From JADJPO01 sp963828555 (GTDB lineage Bacteria > Actinomycetota > Actinomycetes > Actinomycetales > Kineosporiaceae), in contig CAWHEL010000004.1 of the NCBI GenBank assembly GCA_963828555.1, forward strand, positions 310,001 to 374,000: a stretch of 64,000 nt of DNA, in the 5' to 3' direction. Shown in pieces: positions 49,740-58,058 of this stretch (positions are counted from its first letter, which is position 1; each line of letters starts with the position of its first letter). The notes beneath the pieces are model-generated. The model had not been told where the DNA came from. It searched no databases and was given only the letters and a program-made list of their open reading frames with translations. Position numbers and translations under genes: made by a program.

Positions 49740-50033
49740 ATGCAGCTCACGGCCCTGCTGGACGCCGTCGGACCGGAGGAGGGGGTGCAGTTCGACCTCG
49801 CGATGCCCTGCCGGGTGTTCGACGCCGAGCTGTGGTTCGCCGAGTCCCCGGCCGACGTCGAGCGGGCCAAGGCGCTCTGCCTCGACTGCCCGGTGCGTCA
49901 GGCCTGCCTGGCCGGCGCACTAGAGCGTCGGGAGCCATGGGGCGTCTGGGGTGGGGAGCTGTTCCTCGCCGGCGTCGTGGTGCCGCGCAAGCGGCCCCGT
50001 GGCCGGCCCCGCAAGTGCGACGTCGCGGCCTGA
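49740..50033 (+). CDS. whiB7: WhiB7 redox-sensitive transcription regulator
   Basis: A 97-residue Wbl protein. Four Cys ligands (C24, C47, C50, C56), the GVWGG turn (68-72) and the AT-hook RGRP (87-90) within KRPRGRPRK identify WhiB7, the activator of intrinsic antibiotic-resistance genes. It binds the sigma-A subunit and AT-rich DNA upstream of the -35 element. ATG 49740 is chosen because GAGGAGG ends 9 nt upstream. The GTG at 49731 overlaps that site. Expression is probably controlled by the long leader with uORF and attenuator, and by autoregulation. Confidence 0.95.
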   Translation: MQLTALLDAVGPEEGVQFDLAMPCRVFDAELWFAESPADVERAKALCLDCPVRQACLAGALERREPWGVWGGELFLAGVVVPRKRPRGRPRKCDVAA

Positions 50034-50080
50034 CCGCGGCACATCAGATCGACGACACGACCAAGCACAAGGAGCATGTG

Positions 50081-50251
50081 ATGGACAGCCATTGGAGTCA
50101 CGCGGTGGCGCGAGAGCGCCTCCACGAGGCTCGGCGTGAAACAGAGGCGTATCGGCTCCGGCGCGCGGCACGCGCCACCCGGAGAGCAGCACGAGCCGAT
50201 CGCAGGGCAGAGGTCGCCGTCCAACGGCTGACCGTGGCCCTGGCGCGCTGA
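50081..50251 (+). CDS. Small Arg-rich protein downstream of whiB7
   Basis: A 56-residue, strongly basic helical protein: MDSHWSHAVARERLHEARRETEAYRLRR, then alternating Ala/Arg. AAGGAG (50069-50074) lies 6 nt before ATG 50081, a good ribosome-binding site, so I consider it real. It is 48 bp after whiB7 and probably co-transcribed. Function unknown. Nucleic-acid or ribosome binding is a guess from composition. Confidence 0.65.
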   Translation: MDSHWSHAVARERLHEARRETEAYRLRRAARATRRAARADRRAEVAVQRLTVALAR

Positions 50252-50282
50252 GCCGCACCGACAGGGGGATACAGGGGGATCG

Positions 50283-50326
50283 GGGAGTCGCCGCCCGCAG
50301 CGCCGGGGGTGCGGGCGACGACTCCC
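50283..50326. terminator. Bidirectional terminator hairpin
   Basis: Left arm 50283-50299 (GGGAGTCGCCGCCCGCA) and right arm 50310-50326 are complementary at 16 of 17 positions with a 10-nt loop. It lies between the convergent Arg-rich and zinc-ribbon genes, as expected for a shared terminator. No T-run follows on either strand. Confidence 0.65.
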
Positions 50327-50370
50327 CCGGGGGATCGGGTAGATCGGGGTAAGCCGCTGATATGGCGGCG

Positions 50371-50598
50371 TCAGGCGCCCCGGACGCGGGGGTGGTCGCG
50401 CCACGCCGGCATGGTGGCCATGTAGGCCAGGGTCTCGGTCTCCAGCTGGATCCGGGGAGCCGTCGGCGCCTGCTGCTCCTGCCAGCCGACCATCCTGGCG
50501 AATCGCTCGTCGAAGCTCTGCAGCCGACCGTTCTCGTCGGTGCAGTAGTCGCAGTAGTCACCGCCGTGGATCGGCATGCCGCAGCTGTCGCAGCTCAT
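50371..50598 (-). CDS. Small zinc-ribbon protein
   Basis: A 75-residue protein starting MSCDSCGMPIHGGDYCDYC, two CxxC pairs giving a zinc site, then SFDERFARMVGWQ and ETLAYMATMPAWRDHPRV. It resembles the 'putative zinc ribbon' proteins found near AraC-type effectors. Function unknown. ATG 50596-50598 is preferred. A GTG 6 nt upstream is in the same frame. Confidence 0.75.
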   Translation of the reverse strand: MSCDSCGMPIHGGDYCDYCTDENGRLQSFDERFARMVGWQEQQAPTAPRIQLETETLAYMATMPAWRDHPRVRGA

Positions 50599-50672
50599 GT
50601 TCACCGGAGGTCCCCCTTCGAGATCGGATCTGGCGGTCGGGTCAGGGCTGGTCGGGACTGTCACGGGGCTGG

Positions 50673-51650
<978 letters not shown>

Positions 51651-51708
51651 GCCCCCAGTCTGCACCGGGTTCAGGTCCCGTGTGCGTGGCGTCCCACACC
51701 GCGGACGC

Positions 51709-53055
51709 TCACTCGTCGTCCACCCACTGCACATAGTCGAGCGCCTCCACATCGAAACCGGGCAGCCACTGGGCCAGCACCTCGAGCACCTCGACCTCAC
51801 CCTCGATCTGGCAGAGCACGGCGATCCCGCCCAGCCATACGCGGTGGATCAGCAGGTACTCCGGCGGCAGGTTGAGCTTGAGACCGATCGACCACTGCGG
51901 ACGCCGCGGGTCGTTGATGTGCCCGAACAGCTGGCGCATCCAGGATCGGGAGAAGGTCCACGAGGTGTGCCGGGCCGGTTCGAGGAACGGCGACAGGTAG
52001 GTGAGCAGGCCCTCGGGGTCGACCTCGATGGAGGACTTGATGAATCCCTCCTCGCGCAGGCCGTCGACCACTCCGGCGGCGTCGCCGGCCAGGGCCAGGG
52101 TGAGCAGGGATCCGATCTGTGGCGGCATCCCGTCGGGCAGGCGCTTCACGGCCCCGAAGTCCAGGACGCCGAACCGCCCGTCCTCCATCAGTCGGAAGTT
52201 GCCCGGGTGCGGATCGGCGTGCAGCAGACCGGCCCGGGCGGGTCCGGCGAGCAGGAACTCGAGGTAGCGGCGGGCGCCGAGGTCGCGCGAGGGCTTGTCG
52301 CCGTCGTTGATCAGGCGGGACAGCGGCACACCGTCCAGCCATTCGCTGACCACCATGTGCTCGCTGGAGCGCACCACGTGCGGGACGGCGAACACCTCGT
52401 CGCCGTCGAAGGCGGTCGCGAACTGCTGCTGGGACTGTGCCTCGAGGGTGTAGTCGAGCTCCTCGGAGACCCGGGCCCGCAGCTCGGCCAGGATCGGTTT
52501 GATGTCCAGCCCCGGGATCCAGCCGGCGGCCATCCGCCCGACCCTGCTGATCTGGCTGAGGTCCGAGAGCAGGGCCTCCTTGGCGCCGGGGTACTGCACC
52601 TTGACCGCGACCTCGCGGCCGTCCTTCCAGGTGGCCCGGTGCACCTGACCGATCGAGGCGGCCGCCGAGGGGGAGTCGTCGAACGCGATGAACGAACGCC
52701 GCCAACGGGGGCCGAGCTCGGTGGCCAGCACCTTGTGCACCGTGGCTGCCGGCATCGGGGGAGCGGCGTCCTGCAGCTTGGTCAGCGTGGCCCGGTACGG
52801 GCCGGCGAGCTCCTCGGGCATCGCTGCCTCGAACACGCTCAGGGCCTGGCCGAACTTCATCGCCCCGCCCTTGAGCTCGCCCAGGACCTTGAACAACTGC
52901 TCGGCGGTGCGGGCCTGGACCTCGGCGGCGACCACCTCTGCCGGCCGACCGCCGACCCGCTTGCCGAGCCCGATCGCGGTCCTCCCGGCCAGGCCCAGCG
53001 GCAGGGTGGCGAGCTTGGCGGTGCGGGTAACGGCACGCCGGGGAAGGTCGGTCAC
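51709..53055 (-). CDS. ABC1/AarF/UbiB-family atypical kinase
   Basis: A 448-residue protein. KxGQ-type motif GAMKFGQALS (about 64-73), Ala-rich loop in AAASIGQVHRA, invariant Lys in AVKVQYPG, catalytic LLHADPHPGNF and metal-binding VLDFGAVKR are all present. UbiB-like ATPases support isoprenoid quinone or lipid metabolism. Position next to ThiF-like and near whiB7 matches Rv3197, reported in mycobacteria as a WhiB7-linked macrolide-resistance factor. GTG 53053-53055 overlaps the stop of the gene before it (GTGA). Confidence 0.92.
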   Translation of the reverse strand: MTDLPRRAVTRTAKLATLPLGLAGRTAIGLGKRVGGRPAEVVAAEVQARTAEQLFKVLGELKGGAMKFGQALSVFEAAMPEELAGPYRATLTKLQDAAPPMPAATVHKVLATELGPRWRRSFIAFDDSPSAAASIGQVHRATWKDGREVAVKVQYPGAKEALLSDLSQISRVGRMAAGWIPGLDIKPILAELRARVSEELDYTLEAQSQQQFATAFDGDEVFAVPHVVRSSEHMVVSEWLDGVPLSRLINDGDKPSRDLGARRYLEFLLAGPARAGLLHADPHPGNFRLMEDGRFGVLDFGAVKRLPDGMPPQIGSLLTLALAGDAAGVVDGLREEGFIKSSIEVDPEGLLTYLSPFLEPARHTSWTFSRSWMRQLFGHINDPRRPQWSIGLKLNLPPEYLLIHRVWLGGIAVLCQIEGEVEVLEVLAQWLPGFDVEALDYVQWVDDE

Positions 53056-54167
53056 CGGGTCATTGTCTCCCGCCCGGGCACCCGCGGCGTTCGGCGCTGT
53101 GCTACCGGTGGCCAGTGGCAGCCGCAGGAGGCATGCACCGGCCACTCCCGCCGGGAGATCAGGCCGTCGGGAAGGTCCACTTCCAACGTGGCCGAGAGGG
53201 CTGCCGGGCGGTGGGCGCCGTCCAGGTGGGCCAGCACCTGCAAGGCGGCCAACGAGGCGGCCAGCTGCGCGGACGCCGTCTCCTCAGCGACCTGCTCGGG
53301 CTCGCCGTCCACGAGGCGTGGGGCGGTCAGCAGCTGGGCCAGGACCCGGGGCCAGGCGGGATCCCGGTCGGCGCGGTGCAGGTCGAGGCAACGCAGGCAG
53401 GAGCCCTGGCCCGGCACCACCAGCGGTCCGACGGCGATCGTGGCCTCGCCGATCACCACCGACAGGTGCGCGACGTCGGCGGCGACCAGGGCCTGGGCCG
53501 CCGCGGCGTCGGCGACGTCGGTCTCCACCAGCACCACCAGGTCGGCCGAGGTCGCGCCGGGCGCAGGGGTGGCCCCGGACCCGTCGGGCGGGTCGACCAG
53601 GCGGGGCCGGTCGACCAGGCGGGCCACGGCGTCCTGGGCGGCGTCCTGGCGGGGACGGCCGACGTCCTGCGGACGCGCCCCGGCCGGCGCCACGTCGGCG
53701 GACTGCACCGGGGTCGGGTCGTGCACGTCCACGGTGCCGACGCCCGCGCAGGCCAGCGTGGTGGCCAGCGTCGTGCCGGTCCGCCCGGCGCCCACGACCC
53801 GCACCGTGCGCCGACCCCGGGCGGCCAGGTGCTCCCAGCCGTCGGCATCCGGGTGCACCAGGGCCCAGGCAGCGGCGTCCGGGGCCAGTCGTGCGCGGGC
53901 GGGCCCGAGCGCGGCGAGCCGGCCGCGGCCCGCGCGGGCGCGTAGCAGCACCCCGGCCTCGTCCAGCAGGCGCACCAGGGTGCGCTCGCGCACGCCTGGG
54001 GTGCTGCGCCGGGTGGCGCCGACTCCGCTGAGCAGCGCGGCGATCAGCGGCCGGTCGGCCTCGGTCAGGCCGTCCAGGACGGTGCCGAGCCGCGGATCCA
54101 ACCCGATCTGCAGCGCCGAGGGGCTGCGCCAGGCGTGGCGCAGCCCGGGCTTGATCTGAAGGTGCAC
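53052..54167 (-). CDS. ThiF/MoeB-fold adenylyltransferase-like protein (Rv3196 type)
   Basis: A 371-residue E1-like protein. VVGAGRTGTTLATTLACAGVG (about 122-142) is the nucleotide-binding loop. SCLRCLDLHRADRDP (Cys-x-x-Cys) and a C-terminal CGCH supply a zinc site. The N-terminal 110 residues form a separate helical/winged region (LRHAWRSPSALQIGLDP). Similar proteins are found in RiPP and thioamide clusters but no such genes occur here. It is translationally coupled to the ABC1 kinase. GTG 54165-54167 start. Confidence 0.82.
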   Translation of the reverse strand: MHLQIKPGLRHAWRSPSALQIGLDPRLGTVLDGLTEADRPLIAALLSGVGATRRSTPGVRERTLVRLLDEAGVLLRARAGRGRLAALGPARARLAPDAAAWALVHPDADGWEHLAARGRRTVRVVGAGRTGTTLATTLACAGVGTVDVHDPTPVQSADVAPAGARPQDVGRPRQDAAQDAVARLVDRPRLVDPPDGSGATPAPGATSADLVVLVETDVADAAAAQALVAADVAHLSVVIGEATIAVGPLVVPGQGSCLRCLDLHRADRDPAWPRVLAQLLTAPRLVDGEPEQVAEETASAQLAASLAALQVLAHLDGAHRPAALSATLEVDLPDGLISRREWPVHASCGCHWPPVAQRRTPRVPGRETMTR

Positions 54168-54223
54168 CCGCCCAGACTCGCAGCCTCGGCACTGCGGCTG
54201 CCCGCGTCGTCCACAGGCAGCGG

Positions 54224-54229
54224 TAGCGT
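54224..54229 (+). promoter_or_regulatory. -10 element of the histidine phosphatase gene (leaderless)
   Basis: TAGCGT ends 7 nt before ATG 54237, with no Shine-Dalgarno. The identical hexamer and spacing precede the YgjP-like gene at 57419. Confidence 0.45.
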
Positions 54230-54236
54230 CCGGTGC

Positions 54237-54840
54237 ATGGCACAGGTGTGGTGGGCACGGCACGGCCAGTGCGACGCGAACGTCACCCACACGTTCTCCC
54301 ACCGCCGTTACGACCCGCCGTTGACCGCGCTGGGCCGGCAGCAGCCCGGTGAGCTGGCCGAACGGGTCGCCGGCTTGGACCTGGCCCAGGTGTTCTGCTC
54401 ACCGTTGCGCCGGGCCCGTGAGACCGCGCGCGCGGTCACCGAGCGGCTCGGCCTGCCCGGTCCCGGGGTGCTGGACGGGTTGTGCGAGCTCGACATCGGC
54501 TCGCTGGAGGGTCGCTCGGACGCCGGGGCGTGGCAGATCCACGACGACGTGCAGGCGGCCTGGGCGGCCGGCGTGGTCGAGGTCCGCTTCCCGGACGGCG
54601 AGAGCCAGCTGTCGGTGCTGGCCCGGCTGAGCGAGCCGCTGAGCGTGGTCGCACAGGCGGCCGCGGGCACGTCCGGGGGGGCTGGTGGTCTCCCACGGCG
54701 GAAATGTGCGTGCGGCGCTGCCCGGCTGGGGCGTGCCCGAGCCGGAGCACGGCCTGCCCAACACCGGCCTGGCCGAGCTGAGCCTGACCGTGGGCGCGGA
54801 CGGGGCGCTCGAGGTGGCGCTGGTCAGCTGGGAGGGCTGA
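54237..54840 (+). pseudogene. Histidine phosphatase, frameshifted at a G7 tract
   Basis: ATG 54237 opens a phosphoglycerate-mutase-like protein: VWWARHGQCDAN (catalytic His with Arg), CSPLRRARETA and CELDIGSLEG. At 54675-54681 seven consecutive G shift the frame. After it, the +1 frame continues GLVVSHGGNVRAALPGW (second catalytic His) and ends with VALVSWEG and TGA at 54838-54840. With six G the ORF would be intact and about 200 codons long. It is therefore a sequencing error, a contingency tract or a true disabling mutation. Its 3' end overlaps the convergent SGNH gene by 17 bp. Confidence 0.8.
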
Positions 54841-55624
54841 GGTCCGGCGGCAGCGGTTCCAGTGCAGGGCGCTTGGGTGCCCGGCCGTCGCCGGAGGACT
54901 CTCCGCGCAGGCGGCGCTGCACCCAGGGGGCGACGTACTCGCGGGCCCACCGGGCATCGGCCCGGGCCTGACCGAGCCGGGTGATCGGCCCGGCCGGCGG
55001 CAGCGGCGCCGCCCAGTCGGCGTCCTCGGCGTGCCCGCGCAGGGTGGCATGGGCCGCCCGGGCTACCCTGCGGTGTCCCTCGGGGGTCAGGTGGATCCGG
55101 TCGTCGGCCCACATCCGCCAGTCCTGCAGGGCGACCAGGCCCCACAGGTCCAGCACGTGGGCGCGGTGCCGGCGGGCGATGGTGTGGATGTGGGCGATGT
55201 AGACGCCCACCCGGCCGCGGGTGCGTTGCACGATCGGGGCGCCCCGGGGGTCGGTGGGGGTGGCCATCAGCACGTCGGCGCCGGTGGCCCGGATCCGGGC
55301 GACGGCCGCGTCCAGCGAGGCGGCCAGGGCGTCGATGTCGGCGCGCGGCCGCAGGATGTCGTTGCCGCCGCCGACGATGGAGACCAGGTCGGGGCCCAGG
55401 GCGAGGGCGCCGTCGAGCTGGCGGGTGACGATGTCGTGCAGCAACCGGCCCCGCACGGCCAGGTTGGCGTACTCGAAGCCCGCGTTGTCTGCGTCGGCCG
55501 CGAGGTGGCCGGCCAACCGGTCCGCCCAGCCCCGGTAGCGGCCTGGGCTGCCCGGGTCGGGGTCGCTCATGCCCTCGGTGAACGAATCGCCCACCGCCAC
55601 ATACCGCCGCCAAACCCCGCTCAT
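54824..55624 (-). CDS. SGNH/GDSL-family hydrolase
   Basis: A 266-residue SGNH hydrolase. Block I is VAVGDSFTEGM (9-19, catalytic Ser). Block II Gly lies in the NLAVRG segment (about 54-59), block III is GGGND (about 84-88), and block V is DDRIHLTPEGH (about 174-184) with catalytic Asp and His. No signal peptide, so probably intracellular esterase/lipase-like activity. The leader directly upstream of ATG 55622-55624 consists of the 70-bp palindromic repeat, which could affect its expression. Confidence 0.9.
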   Translation of the reverse strand: MSGVWRRYVAVGDSFTEGMSDPDPGSPGRYRGWADRLAGHLAADADNAGFEYANLAVRGRLLHDIVTRQLDGALALGPDLVSIVGGGNDILRPRADIDALAASLDAAVARIRATGADVLMATPTDPRGAPIVQRTRGRVGVYIAHIHTIARRHRAHVLDLWGLVALQDWRMWADDRIHLTPEGHRRVARAAHATLRGHAEDADWAAPLPPAGPITRLGQARADARWAREYVAPWVQRRLRGESSGDGRAPKRPALEPLPPDLSPPS

Positions 55625-55633
55625 GCCAACCCG

Positions 55634-55712
55634 CTCATGCTCCGCAGGTGTACACGCTGGGGGCTGTTTCGGCCCAATTTCATGTACCCCGGCGGAGCAT
55701 GAGCAGGTTTCG
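55634..55712. repeat. 70-bp palindromic repeat, intergenic copy (copy B)
   Basis: Left arm 55634-55654 and right arm 55683-55703 match copy A in adnA in arm sequence, in total length (70 bp) and in the right flank GCAGGTTTCG, while the 28-nt centres differ. The inner arm has one mismatch more than copy A. It is located 9 bp upstream of the SGNH gene's start codon and downstream of the DUF5679 terminator. Confidence 0.85.
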
Positions 55713-55728
55713 GAGGGGGCAAACGCAG

Positions 55729-55761
55729 CGGCGGGCGGTCCCGGATGGGGACCGCCCGCCG
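55729..55761 (-). terminator. Terminator of the DUF5679 gene
   Basis: CGGCGGGCGGTCCC (55729-55742) and its exact complement (55748-55761) with a 5-nt loop form a 14-bp stem, 16 bp downstream of the DUF5679 stop codon on the minus strand, followed by CTGCGTTTGCC. Confidence 0.75.
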
Positions 55762-55777
55762 CCGGCGAAAGGGTGGA

Positions 55778-55933
55778 TCAGGCCTTGCCGAGAATGCGGT
55801 TCAGGTTGGTGCCGCAGACGGGGCACTTGCCCTTGGCCATGCGACGGCCGTTCGTCTCCACGATGTTGCCCTCGGCCTGGCGCTTCTCCTTGCACTTCAC
55901 GCAGTAGAACTCGCCGCTGTAGGTGTCGGCCAT
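55778..55933 (-). CDS. DUF5679 zinc-ribbon protein
   Basis: A 51-residue protein: MADTYSGEFYCVKCKEKRQ, then MAKGKCPVCGTNLNRILGK. The two CxxC pairs (C11, C14 and C37, C40) form a zinc ribbon. Widespread in actinobacteria, with unknown function, perhaps in translation. A strong hairpin terminator follows. It was short enough to be missed by length filters, but the start codon, zinc motif and terminator all agree. Confidence 0.88.
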   Translation of the reverse strand: MADTYSGEFYCVKCKEKRQAEGNIVETNGRRMAKGKCPVCGTNLNRILGKA

Positions 55934-56286
55934 GCTGGCTCCTTGTTCGCTGGTGCACTGTCCGGGGATGGTCCGACGGCAACTGATCTGCCGTCGCCGG
56001 GCGCGCCGGCGCCGTTCGAGGCGCTCGGCCCCCTGCCTCGAGGACCGTGCGTCACACTAGCCGACCACGCAGCGTGCTTTGCACACGATGGCCACGGTGG
56101 CGCGTCATCCACAGGGCGGCGCCGCGTTGTCCACAGGCTGGACCGAATGCCGTGCGGCGTCGTGCGGGGCTGCGCAGGCCGGGATCCGGGTGGCCTTGAC
56201 CACAGCAGACCGCCCTGCGCCGTGTGCGGCTCCCGGATAGCGTTCGATGTTGACTCAGCGTAATCATCTCGACCCGGGAGCAAACC
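55934..56286. other. 353-bp intergenic region with DnaA-box-like motifs
   Basis: Between the DUF5679 gene (minus) and the enoyl-CoA hydratase gene (plus). It contains TTGTCCACA (56127-56135), an exact match to the actinobacterial DnaA box, and TCATCCACA (56105-56113), a one-mismatch relative in the same orientation 22 bp away. Near the right end TTGACT (56250-56255) and GGGAG before ATG 56287 indicate the hydratase promoter/RBS region. No coding sequence is supported. Confidence 0.45.
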
Positions 56287-57105
56287 ATGGCCAGCTCGAC
56301 CGATTGGGCCGGCGAGCCCTACCAGGATCTGCGGGTGCGCCGGGTCGAGGAGACGATCGCGGTGCTCACCCTCGACCTGCCCGAGCGCCGCAACATGATG
56401 TCCGAGCCGATGACGGCGTCCTGGCAGCGGGTCATGACGGCGCTCGCCGCCGACCCGGACCTGCGCGCGGTCGTGATCACCGGGACGCCGCCCGCGTTCT
56501 GCTCCGGCGGGGACACTTCTTGGATCGGGGCCGAGTCGCATCTGGGCATCGAGGGCCTGCGGGAACGGATGGCGCGCTTCTACCGGGTCTGGATGGCGAT
56601 CACCGAGTTGAGGGTCCCCACCATCGCCGCGGTCGACGGGCCGGCGATCGGCGCCGGGCTGGCCCTGGCGATGGCCTGCGACATCCGGTACGTGGGCCTC
56701 GACTCGAGCCTGGCGGCACCGTTCACCCGACTCGGCATGCACCCCGGGATGCTCACCACCTGGTCGTTGACCAGGTCTTCCTCGCTCTCGGTCGCCCGCG
56801 ATCTGCTGCTCACCGGGCGCACCGTGCGGGGCGAGGAGGCGGTGCGGCTGGGCCTGGCCAGCCGGGCCGTGCCCGGCGGTGAGGTGCTGGATGCCGCAAT
56901 GGAATCGGCCCGGGCGATCGCGGCGGCGGCGCCGCTGGCCACCCGGCTGACCAAGCAGGCGCTGGCCGGCGACGGTCCGCTCTCCTACGCCTCTGCCCTG
57001 CAGTGGGAGGCGCTCGCTCAGGCGGTGACGCTCGCCTCCACCGACCTGCAGGAAGGCCTTGCTGCGCAGCGTGAACGCCGTCCGCCCCGCTTCACGGGGC
57101 AGTGA
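56287..57105 (+). CDS. Enoyl-CoA hydratase/isomerase (crotonase) family protein
   Basis: A 272-residue crotonase-fold enzyme. Oxyanion-hole segments AFCSGGDTSWIG (about 73-84) and DGPAIGAGLALAMACDIR (about 118-135) are intact. The downstream LGMHPGM replaces the usual Glu-bearing segment, so one of the two canonical glutamates appears absent and reaction type is uncertain. GGGAG precedes ATG 56287. Monocistronic by appearance. Confidence 0.88.
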   Translation: MASSTDWAGEPYQDLRVRRVEETIAVLTLDLPERRNMMSEPMTASWQRVMTALAADPDLRAVVITGTPPAFCSGGDTSWIGAESHLGIEGLRERMARFYRVWMAITELRVPTIAAVDGPAIGAGLALAMACDIRYVGLDSSLAAPFTRLGMHPGMLTTWSLTRSSSLSVARDLLLTGRTVRGEEAVRLGLASRAVPGGEVLDAAMESARAIAAAAPLATRLTKQALAGDGPLSYASALQWEALAQAVTLASTDLQEGLAAQRERRPPRFTGQ

Positions 57106-57431
57106 TCGACCGATCCCCGGACGACGAGGAGCCCCGGCCGGTGACGGCGCACCTTCCCCAGCGCGTCGTCCCCTGAGCCGGGGCCGAGCAGGACGCTAGG
57201 CCCCGCCGATGGCGGAGTCAACCGCAGCGGTCCGATGCTCGCCCGGACCTGTGGACGAGAGTGTGGACGGCGTGGGGAGGCCGCGGCGTGTCGCTGTGGG
57301 CAACCTGCGGACAACGTGTGGACGGCTCCGCGTTCACCCTCCGGATCCGGTCGATGAGCAGCGCGCGGGGTTGTCCAGAGCCTGTGGATAGAGAAAGACG
57401 GCTGTCGCAGGGGGCGGGTAGCGTCGGTTTC
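57106..57431. other. 326-bp intergenic region with interleaved hairpins and TGTGGA motifs
   Basis: Just after the hydratase stop, two 8-bp inverted repeats interleave: GGACGACG (57119-57126) with CGTCGTCC (57164-57171), and GCCCCGGC (57131-57138) with GCCGGGGC (57177-57184). They would form a pseudoknot or two mutually exclusive hairpins. Further right, TGTGGAC occurs three times between about 57228 and 57325, and CTGTGGATA near 57382-57390, resembling partial DnaA boxes. No gene is supported. Confidence 0.45.
57419..57424 (+). promoter_or_regulatory. -10 element of the YgjP-like gene (leaderless)
   Basis: TAGCGT ends 7 nt before ATG 57432 and no Shine-Dalgarno is present. Confidence 0.45.
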
Positions 57432-58058
57432 ATGTCCAGCTCCCCACCACCCCAGGCCGGATCCCAGCTCGTGGCCGAGCCGGAGGTCGAGGTTCGGCGC
57501 AGCGCGCGCCGGCGACGCACGGTGTCGGCGTATCAGGACGGCGACCGGGTCGTCGTCCTGATACCGGCCGGGTTCACCCCGGCGCAGGAGCGGGAATGGG
57601 TGGAGACCATGGTTACCCGGATCACGCGGCAGATGCGCCGTCGCCGGCCCAGCGACGATGACCTGTCCGGCCGCGCTGCGGAGTTGTCCGCGCGCTACCT
57701 CGACGGGCGGGCGCGGCCCTCATCCGTGGCCTGGGTGGAGAACCAGAACAGCCGCTGGGGGTCCTGCAGCACCGCCCAGGGCACGATCCGGCTGAGCAGC
57801 CGGCTCCGGGGTATGCCGCAGTGGGTGATCGACTACGTGCTGCTGCACGAACTGGGGCACCTGATCGAGAGCAATCACTCGGCGCGCTTCTGGGCCCTGC
57901 TCGCGGCGTATCCCCGCACCGAGCGGGCCCGGGGCTACCTGGAGGGGCACGTCGCCGGGGCCCGCTCCGGCTCGGACTCCGGCGATCAGAGCCTTCCGGA
58001 CGACGTTGACGATGCGGCGGAGGGTGACTGCGAGGCTGACGAGGCGGCCATCGCCTGA
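57432..58058 (+). CDS. YgjP/DUF45-type metallopeptidase
   Basis: A 208-residue protein. The zinc motif HELGH is at 139-143 with a third His in ESNHSARFW (H149). ENQNSRWGSCS (about 103-113) is the other family hallmark. The family is related to SprT/M48 zincins and is of uncertain substrate. The acidic, Ser/Asp-rich C-terminus after about 178 overlaps the 3' end of the convergent Nudix gene by 73 bp. Likely leaderless. Confidence 0.88.
   Translation: MSSSPPPQAGSQLVAEPEVEVRRSARRRRTVSAYQDGDRVVVLIPAGFTPAQEREWVETMVTRITRQMRRRRPSDDDLSGRAAELSARYLDGRARPSSVAWVENQNSRWGSCSTAQGTIRLSSRLRGMPQWVIDYVLLHELGHLIESNHSARFWALLAAYPRTERARGYLEGHVAGARSGSDSGDQSLPDDVDDAAEGDCEADEAAIA

Noticed and set aside
53052..54167. 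Ribosomally made peptide (RiPP) cyclase cluster based on the ThiF-like gene
   Set aside because: No precursor peptide, dehydrogenase or YcaO gene nearby. The same ThiF-like gene is found beside the ABC1 kinase in mycobacteria.
56105..56135. Chromosomal replication origin
   Set aside because: Only two DnaA-like boxes and none of the usual dnaA, dnaN, rpmH or gyrB genes are present.
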